Assembly (NCBI RefSeq): GCF_030373245.1
Contig: NZ_JAUCZF010000004.1
Coordinates: 62,001-126,000, forward strand
Source: Hydrogenophaga sp.
GTDB taxonomy: Bacteria; Pseudomonadota; Gammaproteobacteria; Burkholderiales; Burkholderiaceae_C
Direction: 5' to 3'
DNA: 64,000 nt
In this document: positions 1 to 7,433 of the stretch, piece by piece
Layout of the letters: the number at the start of each line of letters is the position of its first letter
Position numbering within the stretch: the first letter of the stretch is position 1
Translations under genes and position numbers: made by a program
The notes under the pieces: model-generated
Told to the model about the DNA's origin: nothing
Database searches by the model: none
What the model saw: the letters and a program-made list of their open reading frames with translations, nothing else

Positions 1-2
1 CT

Positions 3-35
3 GCCTGGGTGCTCGCCGGCGCCCCCGACAAGTAA
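3..35 (+). CDS. possible C-terminal tail of an upstream gene (partial)
   Basis: Reading from base 3, ten sense codons (AWVLAGAPDK) run to a TAA at 33-35, just before the soxY leader. In sox clusters of this group a cytochrome or sulfite-dehydrogenase gene often precedes soxY, so this could be its last codons. The piece is too short to identify and the frame could be chance. Confidence 0.2.
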   Translation, partial: AWVLAGAPDK

Positions 36-66
36 ACTGTATCCATCCCATTCAAAGGAGTTCGAC

Positions 67-522
67 ATGAACAATTCCCGCCGCACCGCCATCAAGACCA
101 CGGGTGCTTTCGCCACCCTCGTCTCCCTCGGCATCGTGACCCAAAGCCAGGCCCAGGCCGCTGTTGACCGCGCCAGCTTCGCCGTCAAGACCCTGGACGA
201 TGCCCTCAAGGCGATCGGTGGCACCCCAGCCACCAGCGACCAGGTGACCGTGGTGTCGCCCGATATCGCCGAAAACGGCGCCGTGGTGCCCGTGGGCGTG
301 GTGTCCAAGCTGCCCAACACCACCGACCTGTATCTCATCATCGAGAAAAACCCGACGCCATTGGCCGCTGCTTTCATGATCGCGGCCGGGACCGCTGCCG
401 ATGTGCAGACGCGCGTCAAGATGGGTCAGAGCACCAACGTGGTGGCCGTGGTCAAGGCCGATGGCAAGCTGTTCTCGGCCACCAAAGAAACCAAGGTCAC
501 CCTCGGCGGATGCGGCGGCTGA
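67..522 (+). CDS. soxY: SoxY, sulfur-carrier subunit of the thiosulfate-oxidizing complex
   Basis: Protein of 151 aa. SoxY forms a heterodimer with SoxZ and carries the sulfur intermediate covalently on a cysteine in a flexible C-terminal arm. Here the protein ends in GGCGG, placing the carrier cysteine at residue 149. The N terminus has a twin-arginine signal (NNSRRTAIK) and a hydrophobic stretch, matching Tat export to the periplasm. The ATG follows a strong AAAGGAG at 54-60. It is the first complete gene of the soxYZAXB series, with soxZ starting 61 bp downstream. Identity is secure from the terminal motif and the gene order. Confidence 0.97.
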   Translation: MNNSRRTAIKTTGAFATLVSLGIVTQSQAQAAVDRASFAVKTLDDALKAIGGTPATSDQVTVVSPDIAENGAVVPVGVVSKLPNTTDLYLIIEKNPTPLAAAFMIAAGTAADVQTRVKMGQSTNVVAVVKADGKLFSATKETKVTLGGCGG

Positions 523-583
523 TTGCCCCGTCTTCACCCGACTTACCCCATTCCATTCATTCATTTCGATTCAGGAGTCCATC

Positions 584-895
584 ATGGCTGATCCGATGCG
601 CATCCGTGCCGCCCTCGCAGGCGACGAAACCACTGTCCGTGTGCTGATGTCCCACGTCATGGAGCCCGGCACCCGCAAAGACGCGTCCGGCGCTCTCATC
701 CCCGCCCATTTCATTCAGGATGTCGAGGCCACTCACAACGGCAAGTCGGTGCTCAAGGCCATGTGGTCCGGCGCCGTGTCGCAAAACCCTTTCCTGTCGT
801 TCAAGTTCAAGGGCGCTGCCAAGGGCGACAAGGTCACCGTCAAATGGTCCGACAACAAGGGCGAATCCCGTTCCGACGAAGCGACCATCGCCTGA
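584..895 (+). CDS. soxZ: SoxZ, partner of the SoxY sulfur carrier
   Basis: Protein of 103 aa, the usual length for SoxZ, beginning MADPMRIRA. SoxZ is a small immunoglobulin-fold protein that binds SoxY and is exported with it, so the lack of a signal peptide is normal. The chosen ATG at 584 has AGGAG at 573-577; longer readings of the frame run back into soxY without a ribosome site. An intrinsic terminator-like hairpin follows about 20 bp after the stop, which is unusual inside a sox operon. Confidence 0.96.
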   Translation: MADPMRIRAALAGDETTVRVLMSHVMEPGTRKDASGALIPAHFIQDVEATHNGKSVLKAMWSGAVSQNPFLSFKFKGAAKGDKVTVKWSDNKGESRSDEATIA

Positions 896-913
896 CCTGG
901 GCGGTGATCGATA

Positions 914-949
914 CGGCCAGCCACACACGTTGCTGGCCGTTTGTTTTTT
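914..949 (+). terminator. intrinsic terminator or attenuator between soxZ and soxA
   Basis: An 8-bp perfect stem (CGGCCAGC at 914-921 with GCTGGCCG at 932-939) and a 10-nt loop are followed at once by a T-rich run to 949. This is a standard Rho-independent terminator pointing with the sox genes. It lies in the 79-bp gap before soxA and could lower expression of soxAXB relative to soxYZ. Confidence 0.75.
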
Positions 950-974
950 AGGTGAAAAAAGAGGAGACTTCCAG

Positions 975-1793
975 ATGAAAAAACCAATGTCCTACCGCCC
1001 GCTCCTGCTGGCTATTGCGATGTCCGCCGGACTGAGCGCTGCGCATGCACAGAGCTCTGCTGCCGATGGCATCGCCAAGTACCGTGAGATGCTTCAGGAT
1101 GGAAACCCGGCCGAGCTTTTCGAAGCCAAGGGAGAAGACCTCTGGAAGCAAAAACGGGGTCCCAAGAACGCGTCGCTGGAGCAATGCGATCTGGGCAAGG
1201 GCCCTGGAGTGCTCAAGGGCGCATTCACAGAGCTGCCACGGTATTTCAAGGACACCGGCAAAGTCATGGATCTGGAAACCCGACTGATCCATTGCATGGT
1301 GACGCTGCAGGGCTTCACCGAAGCCGATTTGTACAAAGCAGCTCCCACCATTGGAAGAGGCGAGGGCGCCAATCTGGTCGCGATCACAACCTTCGTGGCC
1401 ACGCAGTCCAAGGGCATGCGCTTCAATCTCTCTCAATCCCATGAGAAGGAAAAAGTCATGTACGAAGTGGGCAAGCGCGCATTCTTCGCGCGCGGCGGCT
1501 CACACGATTTTTCATGCTCCTCCTGCCACGGTGTGGACGGTGGCCGTATCCGCCTGCAGGATCTGCCCAACCTGACCAAGAACCCGGGAGACGGCGTGGG
1601 CTTTGCCGCCTGGCCGGCTTACCGCGTGTCCAACGCACAGATGTGGACCATGCAGAAACGCCTCAACGACTGCTACCGCCAGCAGCGCTTTCCCGAACCC
1701 AAATTCGGCAGCGACGTCACGATTGCACTGGGTGTGTACATGGGCGTGAACGCTCAGGGTGCCGAATCCATCGTGCCCGCCATCAAGCGCTGA
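975..1793 (+). CDS. soxA: SoxA, cytochrome c subunit of SoxAX (one-haem type)
   Basis: Protein of 272 aa with a cleavable signal peptide ending near AHA-Q. SoxAX joins thiosulfate oxidatively to the SoxY cysteine in the periplasm. A single CSSCH haem site lies near residue 181, and the active-site cysteine ligand is in NDCYRQ near residue 233. The N-terminal region has unpaired-looking cysteines (EQCD, IHCM) but no CxxCH, so this is the one-haem form, where a disulfide replaces the first haem. The ATG at 975 has GAGGAG at 961-966. soxX follows 15 bp downstream. Confidence 0.95.
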   Translation: MKKPMSYRPLLLAIAMSAGLSAAHAQSSAADGIAKYREMLQDGNPAELFEAKGEDLWKQKRGPKNASLEQCDLGKGPGVLKGAFTELPRYFKDTGKVMDLETRLIHCMVTLQGFTEADLYKAAPTIGRGEGANLVAITTFVATQSKGMRFNLSQSHEKEKVMYEVGKRAFFARGGSHDFSCSSCHGVDGGRIRLQDLPNLTKNPGDGVGFAAWPAYRVSNAQMWTMQKRLNDCYRQQRFPEPKFGSDVTIALGVYMGVNAQGAESIVPAIKR

Positions 1794-1808
1794 TCAGGAG
1801 ACCCCAAG

Positions 1809-2459
1809 ATGAACAAGACCATGAAGATTGCGCTGATTCCCGCTGCTGCATTGTTGCTGGCCGCCTGCTCTTCGTCGCCCTCGGGGGCCGACTACGACAA
1901 GATTGCCCTGCAGGTGAAACAGAACTCGTTCCAGGCCAAAGGCATTGCCACCATGGACCGTCTGCAACCGGACGAAGCCAACAGCCTGTGCAGCGCTGCC
2001 GATGTGGCCGGCAAGCCGCTGGACGAAAAGACCGCCAAGGCCATCGAGGCCGCGGAGCTCAAGACAGTCAAGATGCCCAGCGACGGCAAGTTCCTCGGTG
2101 ACTGGAAAGAGGGCGAGAAGATCGCACAGAGCGGTCGAGGCCTGACCTGGAGTGACAAAGCAGACGCTGCCAACGGTGGCAACTGCTACAACTGCCACCA
2201 GATGGACAAGAAGGAGATTTCCTTTGGCAACCTCGGCCCCAGTCTGTACAACTACGGCAAGCTGCGCGGCGTGACCGACCCGAATGCCGCCGCGTCCAAG
2301 GCGATCGTCGAGTACACCTGGGGCAAGCTCTGGAACGCCAGGGCCTACAACGCCTGCTCGCAAATGCCACGCGCGGGCCACAAAGGCATCCTGACCGAAA
2401 AGCAGCTGCAGCACGTCATGGCTTTGCTGCTGGACCCCAAGTCGCCGGTCAATCAGTGA
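1809..2459 (+). CDS. soxX: SoxX, cytochrome c subunit of SoxAX
   Basis: Protein of 216 aa. It supplies the electron-accepting haem of the SoxAX complex. The haem site CYNCH is near residue 126, and the distal methionine is in CSQMPRAGHKG near residue 185. It is longer than compact SoxX proteins because of an extra region of about 90 aa before the haem domain. The signal peptide ends in a lipobox-like LLAAC followed by a Ser-rich linker, suggesting an inner- or outer-membrane lipoprotein rather than a soluble cytochrome. CAGGAG precedes the ATG. Confidence 0.93.
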   Translation: MNKTMKIALIPAAALLLAACSSSPSGADYDKIALQVKQNSFQAKGIATMDRLQPDEANSLCSAADVAGKPLDEKTAKAIEAAELKTVKMPSDGKFLGDWKEGEKIAQSGRGLTWSDKADAANGGNCYNCHQMDKKEISFGNLGPSLYNYGKLRGVTDPNAAASKAIVEYTWGKLWNARAYNACSQMPRAGHKGILTEKQLQHVMALLLDPKSPVNQ

Positions 2460-2466
2460 GTCCCCT

Positions 2467-2496
2467 GGCCCGTGTCGGCAAGAGCCGACGCGGGCC
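2467..2496. other. 13-bp hairpin between soxX and soxB
   Basis: Arms 2467-2479 and 2484-2496 pair over 13 bp with one G-T wobble and a 4-nt AAGA loop. No T run follows on the plus strand (an A run does), so it does not look like a terminator. An mRNA stability or processing element that sets soxB levels is a reasonable guess. Confidence 0.6.
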
Positions 2497-2549
2497 TTGG
2501 TGAAAAAAATTTGCCGCAAATATCAGCGATCAATTGATAAGGAATGTTT

Positions 2550-4274
2550 ATGAGCTTCAGCCGTCGTGAATTCATGCAGGTCCTGGCTGTGGCCAGCGCC
2601 GGTGGCATGGTCTTGAATCACAAGGATGTGCTGGCCGGCAAGCCCGGTGCGGGGCAGGCGATGTACGACCTGCCCGCGTTTGGCAATGTCAGTTTCCTGC
2701 ACTTCACCGACTGCCACGCGCAGTTGATGCCGATCTATTTCCGCGAGCCCAACCTCAACCTTGGCGTAGCTGAGGCGCTGGGCAAGCCACCACACATTGT
2801 GGGTGAAGCGCTGCTCAAGCATTTCAAGATCCGCCCGGGTACGGCAGAAGCGCATGCATTCACTTACCTGAACTTCGAACAGGCCGCCAAGACCTACGGC
2901 AAGGTCGGTGGCTTTGCACACTTGGCCACGCTGGTGAAGATGATGCGTGCCAGTCGGCCGCACGCCATGCTGCTCGACGGCGGCGACACCTGGCAAGGCA
3001 GCGCCACGGCCCTGTGGACCAACGGCCAGGACATGGTCGACGCGTGCAAGCTGCTCGGCGTCAACGCCATGAGCCCACACTGGGAGTTCACCCTGGGCGA
3101 GAAGCGCGTGCAGGAAATCATCGAGAAGGACTTCGCTGGCAACCTGGACTTCCTGGCGCAGAACGTCAAGACCAACGACTTCGGTGACCCGGTGTTCAAG
3201 CCCTACGTCATCAAACAGATGAACGGCGTGCCGGTGGCGGTGATCGGCCAGGCTTTCCCTTACACCCCCATCGCCAACCCGAGCTACATGGTGCCCAACT
3301 GGACCTTCGGCATCCAGGACGACAACATGCAGAAGATGGTCGACGAGGTGCGTGCCAAGGGTGCACAGGCGGTGGTGGTGATCTCGCACAACGGCATGGA
3401 TGTCGACATCAAGATGGCTTCGCGCGTCACCGGCATCGACGCCATCCTGGGCGGCCACACCCATGACGGCATGCCCGCACCCACCATCGTCAAGAACGCC
3501 AGCGGCCAGACCCTGGTGACCAATGCCGGTTCCAACAGCAAGTTTCTCGGCGTTCTGGATTTCGACGTGCGCGGTGGCAAGGTGCAGGACTTCCGCTACA
3601 AGCTGTTGCCCGTGTTCGCCAACCTGTTGCCGGCAGACAAAGACATGCAGGCCTACATCGACAAGGTGCGTGCGCCTTTCAAGGACAAGCTCGACGAAAA
3701 GCTCGCGGTCACCGAAGGCCTTCTGTTCCGCCGTGGCAACTTCAACGGTTCGTGGGACCAGCTCATCGTCGACGCGCTGATGGAAGTCAAGGGCGCCGAC
3801 ATGGCGTTCTCGCCGGGTTTCCGCTGGGGCACGACCATCCTGCCAGGGCAGTCCATCACGCGCGAACTGATGATGGACCAGGTGGCCATCACCTATCCCA
3901 CCAGCACGCTGACCGAAATGAGCGGCGAAATGATCAAGACCGTGCTCGAAGACGTGTGCGACAACCTCTTCAACCCCGACCCTTACTACCAGCAGGGCGG
4001 CGACATGGTGCGCGTGGGTGGCCTGGCCTACACCTGCGACCCGAACGCCGGTGCCGGCGCGCGGATCAGCAACATGATGCTCAAGGGCAAGCCCATCGAA
4101 GCTGGCAAAAACTACAAGGTGGCCGGCTGGGCGCCGGTGGCCGAAGGCGCCAAGGGCGAGCCGATCTGGGACGTGATGGAGGCCTTCTTCAAGAACCACA
4201 AGACCATCACGCCGCGCAAGCTCAACACCCCCAAGCTGGTAGGCATGAAGGGCAACCCGGGAATGTCAGCCTGA
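2550..4274 (+). CDS. soxB: SoxB, sulfate thiol esterase
   Basis: Protein of 574 aa. SoxB is a periplasmic dimanganese hydrolase of the 5'-nucleotidase/metallophosphatase family that releases sulfate from SoxY-bound cysteine-S-thiosulfonate. Visible metal-site motifs are FTDCHAQ near residue 52, LDGGDTW, SHNGMD and GGHTHDG. The N terminus has a Tat motif (SRREFMQ). ATG 2550 is preferred over the ATG at 2544 because AAGGA at 2539-2543 is spaced for it. It is the last gene of the operon, and a strong bidirectional terminator follows at 4331-4360. Confidence 0.97.
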   Translation: MSFSRREFMQVLAVASAGGMVLNHKDVLAGKPGAGQAMYDLPAFGNVSFLHFTDCHAQLMPIYFREPNLNLGVAEALGKPPHIVGEALLKHFKIRPGTAEAHAFTYLNFEQAAKTYGKVGGFAHLATLVKMMRASRPHAMLLDGGDTWQGSATALWTNGQDMVDACKLLGVNAMSPHWEFTLGEKRVQEIIEKDFAGNLDFLAQNVKTNDFGDPVFKPYVIKQMNGVPVAVIGQAFPYTPIANPSYMVPNWTFGIQDDNMQKMVDEVRAKGAQAVVVISHNGMDVDIKMASRVTGIDAILGGHTHDGMPAPTIVKNASGQTLVTNAGSNSKFLGVLDFDVRGGKVQDFRYKLLPVFANLLPADKDMQAYIDKVRAPFKDKLDEKLAVTEGLLFRRGNFNGSWDQLIVDALMEVKGADMAFSPGFRWGTTILPGQSITRELMMDQVAITYPTSTLTEMSGEMIKTVLEDVCDNLFNPDPYYQQGGDMVRVGGLAYTCDPNAGAGARISNMMLKGKPIEAGKNYKVAGWAPVAEGAKGEPIWDVMEAFFKNHKTITPRKLNTPKLVGMKGNPGMSA

Positions 4275-4330
4275 GACAGTTTTCCTGCCTGCAGGCCTTG
4301 GTCCTGCAAGCAGGATTGGACATAAAAAAA

Positions 4331-4360
4331 CCCCGCTTCGATCAATCGAAGCGGGGTTTT
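4331..4360. terminator. bidirectional terminator after soxB, ancestral terminator of tRNA-Thr
   Basis: A perfect 12-bp stem (4331-4342 with 4345-4356) is flanked by AAAAAAA on the left and TTTT on the right, so it can stop transcription in both directions. It terminates the sox operon. Before the element inserted, it lay directly downstream of the leftward tRNA-Thr gene and probably ended that transcript too. Confidence 0.9.
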
Positions 4361-4365
4361 CTGTT

Positions 4366-4413
4366 TGGTGCCGGAGAGATGAATCGAACACCCGACCTTC
4401 TCATTACGAATGA
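4366..4413 (-). repeat. attachment site, left copy (48-bp tRNA-Thr 3' half)
   Basis: Identical to 12208-12255. This copy keeps the original host 3' end of tRNA-Thr next to its old terminator but has no 5' half, so it is not a functional tRNA. Confidence 0.93.
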
Positions 4414-4439
4414 TGGGCGTACTGTATTTGCATGTGTTG

Positions 4440-4507
4440 AGTGTTGTAGATATACTATATATAAATCAACAGCTTACACGATAGATAAGCAGATGAACTG
4501 TTGATTT
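4440..4507. promoter_or_regulatory. AT-rich control region upstream of the integrase
   Basis: An AT-rich island (TATACTATATATAAATC around 4451-4467) stands out in otherwise GC-rich DNA. A 10-bp perfect inverted repeat, AAATCAACAG at 4463-4472 and CTGTTGATTT at 4498-4507, spans it. This fits an integrase promoter with an operator or an excision-protein site. The exact promoter elements cannot be fixed by eye. Confidence 0.5.
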
Positions 4508-4531
4508 GTACATGGCAGTATTCGACGAATC

Positions 4532-4550
4532 TGCCTACAGATTGCCTACA
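4532..4550 (+). repeat. 19-bp tandem site, left copy (candidate integrase arm site)
   Basis: TGCCTACAGATTGCCTACA, two TGCCTACA units 11 bp apart. The same 19 bp occurs in the same orientation at 12130-12148 near the other end of the element. Pairs of short direct repeats near both ends are typical of arm-type integrase sites. This copy also lies in the leader of the integrase gene, allowing autoregulation. Confidence 0.6.
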
Positions 4551-4565
4551 GATTCGGAGCACACG

Positions 4566-5885
4566 ATGCCCAAGCAACAGAACCGCGTGAGGCTTACAGC
4601 CGGGAGGGTTGACGCGTTTGCCTGCCCAGTGGGCAAATCTCAGGCTTTCCTATGGGACACCGACGCACCTAGCCTGGCGCTGCGCGTGTCACCCACGGGC
4701 CGCAAGACCTACGTTTTTGAGTCGCGCCTGAACGGGCAAAGCCTGCGCGTCAACATTGGGACTGCGACAGATTGGCCCATTGAAAAGGCCCGCACCAGAG
4801 CCCAGGAACTGAAAAGACTTGTGGATGCTGGCACAGACCCCCGCGAAATCGAGCGCCAGCAACAGGCCGACAAAGCCGCATTGAAGGTCGCAGCAAGTGC
4901 CGAGGCCTTGACGGTGGGCGACGTTTGGCCGACTTATTTGAAGCAAGGCAAGCCCAAGCGCCGCGATGCGTGGAAGCCCGGTTATCGGGCCGACCTTGAG
5001 GCAATGGCCGCGCCGGGTGGTGTCGAGAAAAAGCGAGGGAAGGGCCTGACGCGACCGGGGCCGCTGTATCCCTTGCTGGCGCTGCCGCTTGCCGGTGTGA
5101 ACGAGGACAGTCTGAAAAGCTGGTTTGACAGCGAAGCCTTGAAGGGCAAACACCAAGCCGCCCGCGCATTGATGATGTTCCGGGGCTTCCTGCGCTGGTG
5201 CAGTGCTCGGCCGGAATACCGCAAGCTGACCGACCGGGACGCTGGCCGCGCCGCCGCCATTGTGGAGAGCCTGCCAAGCAGTACGCGCCGCACCGACGCC
5301 CTTGAAGCTGCCCAGGTGCCCGGCTGGTGGATGGGTGTCGAGCAACTGAGCAACCGCACCGCATCGGTTTACCTGCGCGCCTTGCTACTGACTGGTGCCC
5401 GCCGTGAAGAGATGGCCGCGATGAAGTGGGCGGACGTTGATTTTCAATGGCGCAAGCTGACCATTGCCGACAAAGTGGAGGCGACCCGCACCATCCCCCT
5501 GACGCCATACCTGGCTCAACTGCTGGCGGCCCTGCCGCGCGTCAATGAATTTGTGTTCGCCAGTACGGGAAAAGCCGGGCGCATTGCCGACACCCGCGCC
5601 AGTCACGCGAACGCCCTGCAAAGCGCCGCAATCGAGGCCCTGACCATTCACGGGTTGCGCCGCTCGTTCTCGCTGCTGGGTGAGGCTGCTGGGGCTCCCG
5701 CTGGGGCTATCGCGCAAGTCATGGGCCACAAACCCAGCGCAACAGCCGAGGGCTACAGGCCGCGAAGTGTTGATGCCCTGCGCCCTTTTCTTGCGCAGAT
5801 AGAGGCGCACATCTTGAAGCTGGCCGGTGTGCAATTCGATGCCGAGGCGGAACCCGGCAAGCTGGCGCTTGTGCAAGCTGCGTAA
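4566..5885 (+). CDS. tyrosine integrase of the element
   Basis: Protein of 439 aa; catalyses site-specific recombination between the tRNA-Thr site and the element. The N-terminal part resembles the DUF4102 arm-binding domain of island integrases (LWDTDAPSLALRV, KTYVFESR). The catalytic domain shows the first Arg in TGARREE near residue 277, HGLRRS near 361, and GHKPSATAEGY with the tyrosine near 396. ATG 4566 is chosen because GGAG at 4556-4559 precedes it. Upstream in-frame ATGs at 4506 and 4512 lack such a site and would read through the 19-bp repeat. It is adjacent to the left attachment site, as usual for this class. Confidence 0.96.
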   Translation: MPKQQNRVRLTAGRVDAFACPVGKSQAFLWDTDAPSLALRVSPTGRKTYVFESRLNGQSLRVNIGTATDWPIEKARTRAQELKRLVDAGTDPREIERQQQADKAALKVAASAEALTVGDVWPTYLKQGKPKRRDAWKPGYRADLEAMAAPGGVEKKRGKGLTRPGPLYPLLALPLAGVNEDSLKSWFDSEALKGKHQAARALMMFRGFLRWCSARPEYRKLTDRDAGRAAAIVESLPSSTRRTDALEAAQVPGWWMGVEQLSNRTASVYLRALLLTGARREEMAAMKWADVDFQWRKLTIADKVEATRTIPLTPYLAQLLAALPRVNEFVFASTGKAGRIADTRASHANALQSAAIEALTIHGLRRSFSLLGEAAGAPAGAIAQVMGHKPSATAEGYRPRSVDALRPFLAQIEAHILKLAGVQFDAEAEPGKLALVQAA

Positions 5886-5979
5886 TATGGATTGCCCCAG
5901 CTAGGTTTAGCGGCTGAAAAGCGGGACACCTTCACCCGTCTGCTGGGGCATCCCTTGAAGGGCACTTGAAGGAGTGCAG

Positions 5980-6642
5980 ATGAACGTGATTTGCCTAGAT
6001 GGCCGTTTGCGAATCAGTCTTGAAGAAGCCAGATTGAGCATAGCTGCAGCGTTACCAGTTGAAGGCGGGGTGGATATGTATGGGGCGCTGCTGCCGGACG
6101 GAACGCCTGACTGGGAGGGACCTCTGGAAGTGGTACACAACCCACATGCACGAAGAGGGGAGGCGTACCTTGAAGCTGATTTCCCCGCATTGCTGGCAGA
6201 GCTTGAAATCGTTCCTAGGATGATTCGACGACCGACATGGAAAGACTTCGGACCGGGGAAGCCACTTGCCGAATACAGCATCACTCGGGTCGAGTTCAGC
6301 AAGCTTGCGGAGTGCTACGGACTTTCCGTCATAGTGGAAGCGCCAGAGCAAGCCTCGCCTGCACAGAGCGCCGCAGAGCCTGCGCCATTGGCACCCAGCG
6401 CCAGCGATGCGCCCGTGGTGGCTGAAACAGTAGCGCAACGCCGCGCCCGGTGGCTTGATATGTTTGAAGCTGAGGAAAAGCGAGCGAAGCGAGGGGCATT
6501 GACGCGACTCGCAAAAAGCGAAGGGGTTGACCGCGCCAACATGAGGAAAGATATCAACAGGGCACAGACCGCACGCGACACAGAAAAGCGAGCCGGTCCG
6601 TGGGCTTCGCAACTGGTGCAAGGCGGCAAGCGCCCGCGCTGA
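5980..6642 (+). CDS. element protein of unknown function
   Basis: Protein of 220 aa, not recognised. The first 110 residues form a compact domain with no signal peptide, followed by an Ala/Pro-rich linker (about 115-145). The C-terminal region is strongly charged and helical (RRARWLDMFEAEEKRAKRG, then RLAKSEGVDRANMRKDI) and looks like a small helix-turn-helix DNA-binding module. AAGGAG at 5969-5974 supports ATG 5980. It sits between the integrase and the AlpA-like gene, where element regulators commonly lie. Confidence 0.7.
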   Translation: MNVICLDGRLRISLEEARLSIAAALPVEGGVDMYGALLPDGTPDWEGPLEVVHNPHARRGEAYLEADFPALLAELEIVPRMIRRPTWKDFGPGKPLAEYSITRVEFSKLAECYGLSVIVEAPEQASPAQSAAEPAPLAPSASDAPVVAETVAQRRARWLDMFEAEEKRAKRGALTRLAKSEGVDRANMRKDINRAQTARDTEKRAGPWASQLVQGGKRPR

Positions 6643-6784
6643 TTTACCCGGAACATACCCGGACTGATACCCAGTTCACCTATGGAGAGCGCTCCGGGTA
6701 ACTTACCCGGTTTGACGGGGTTACACACCCCAAAAATGAAATTGAGTCACTTCAACAGGCATCAAGCCGAAAGGATAGTGACTC

Positions 6785-7003
6785 ATGACAACAGCAACCA
6801 TTCAACAGTTCCCGCCGCTGGAATCTGTTAGCCGCCCGGCAGTGGACACCGCCGCCGCTGCCTATTACCTGAACCGCCGCCCGCAGACATTGCGCTGCTG
6901 GGCGATGAACTCAGGAACTGGCCCCGTTTCTTGCATCCGCATCAATGGCCGTCTTGCTTGGAAAGTCTCCGACCTGCGCCGCGTGCTGGGGCTGGCGTCA
7001 TGA
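6785..7003 (+). CDS. AlpA/excisionase-like helix-turn-helix protein
   Basis: Protein of 72 aa. The segment VDTAAAAYYLNRRPQTLR, then CWA and INGRLAWKVSDLRRVLG, has the layout of MerR-type excisionase/AlpA regulators: a helix-turn-helix recognising a site, then a short wing. Such proteins control integrase expression or excision. A ribosome site-like AAAGGA lies upstream (around 6769-6774). Its stop codon overlaps the start of the 27-codon reading frame at 7000 (ATGA), so the downstream genes are probably translated by coupling. Confidence 0.8.
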   Translation: MTTATIQQFPPLESVSRPAVDTAAAAYYLNRRPQTLRCWAMNSGTGPVSCIRINGRLAWKVSDLRRVLGLAS

Positions 7004-7083
7004 TGGCCCGCATCAAACGCCTGGCGCTGGCACTGTGGTGCGCCGCCCCTTCCCGCTGGTTTCGCAAGGGGGGACGCGAATGA
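7000..7083 (+). CDS. 27-aa coupled small protein
   Basis: A 27-codon frame, MMARIKRLALALWCAAPSRW then FRKGGRE, fills the gap between two element genes. Its ATG overlaps the upstream TGA (ATGA at 7000-7003) and its TGA overlaps the next ATG (ATGA at 7080-7083). Such an exact double overlap is unlikely by chance and suggests real translation. The peptide is basic with a short hydrophobic helix. It may be a functional micropeptide or just a coupling device. No family is recognised. Confidence 0.55.
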   Translation: MMARIKRLALALWCAAPSRWFRKGGRE

Positions 7084-7433
7084 AAACGCCCGAGCTTCCT
7101 TTCGAAAACCCGAGCGCCCTAGATAGCCTCGATTCTAAACAGCCTCTTCGTTTTACGCCACGTCAGGCCCGCGTGCTGAGTGCCCTTGAAAGCACTGAAG
7201 GGTGGGTGTGGCGAGAAGACGTTGACCGCATCGCGGGCGCGTCAAACGGCCCGCAAATCATCTTGGAGTTGCGCCGGAAGGTGACAGGCCATGACGGCAT
7301 CGACCTTGAGCGCGTTGACCGCATCGACCGGGACGGTCGGCCATGCCATCCGGGCCGCTACCGCCTGAACGAGATTGGCCGTAAGCGTCTGGCCCGTAAT
7401 GCAGGAGAGAGCTATGGCCAACGGGCGCAATAA
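7080..7433 (+). CDS. small winged-helix-like element protein
   Basis: Protein of 117 aa, function unknown. After a short acidic N terminus, FTPRQARVLSALESTEGWV followed by REDVDRIAGASNGPQII and a basic segment (GRYRLNEIGRKRLA) looks like a winged helix. ATG 7080 overlaps the preceding small frame and follows GGGGGGA. Its end overlaps the next gene, which starts at 7414. Proteins of this type often accompany replication proteins in proteobacterial elements; the role here is inferred only from position. Confidence 0.72.
   Translation: MKTPELPFENPSALDSLDSKQPLRFTPRQARVLSALESTEGWVWREDVDRIAGASNGPQIILELRRKVTGHDGIDLERVDRIDRDGRPCHPGRYRLNEIGRKRLARNAGESYGQRAQ

Noticed and set aside
2467..2496. Hairpin after soxX as a terminator
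   Set aside because: No T run follows in the direction of transcription, so it was kept only as a structural element.
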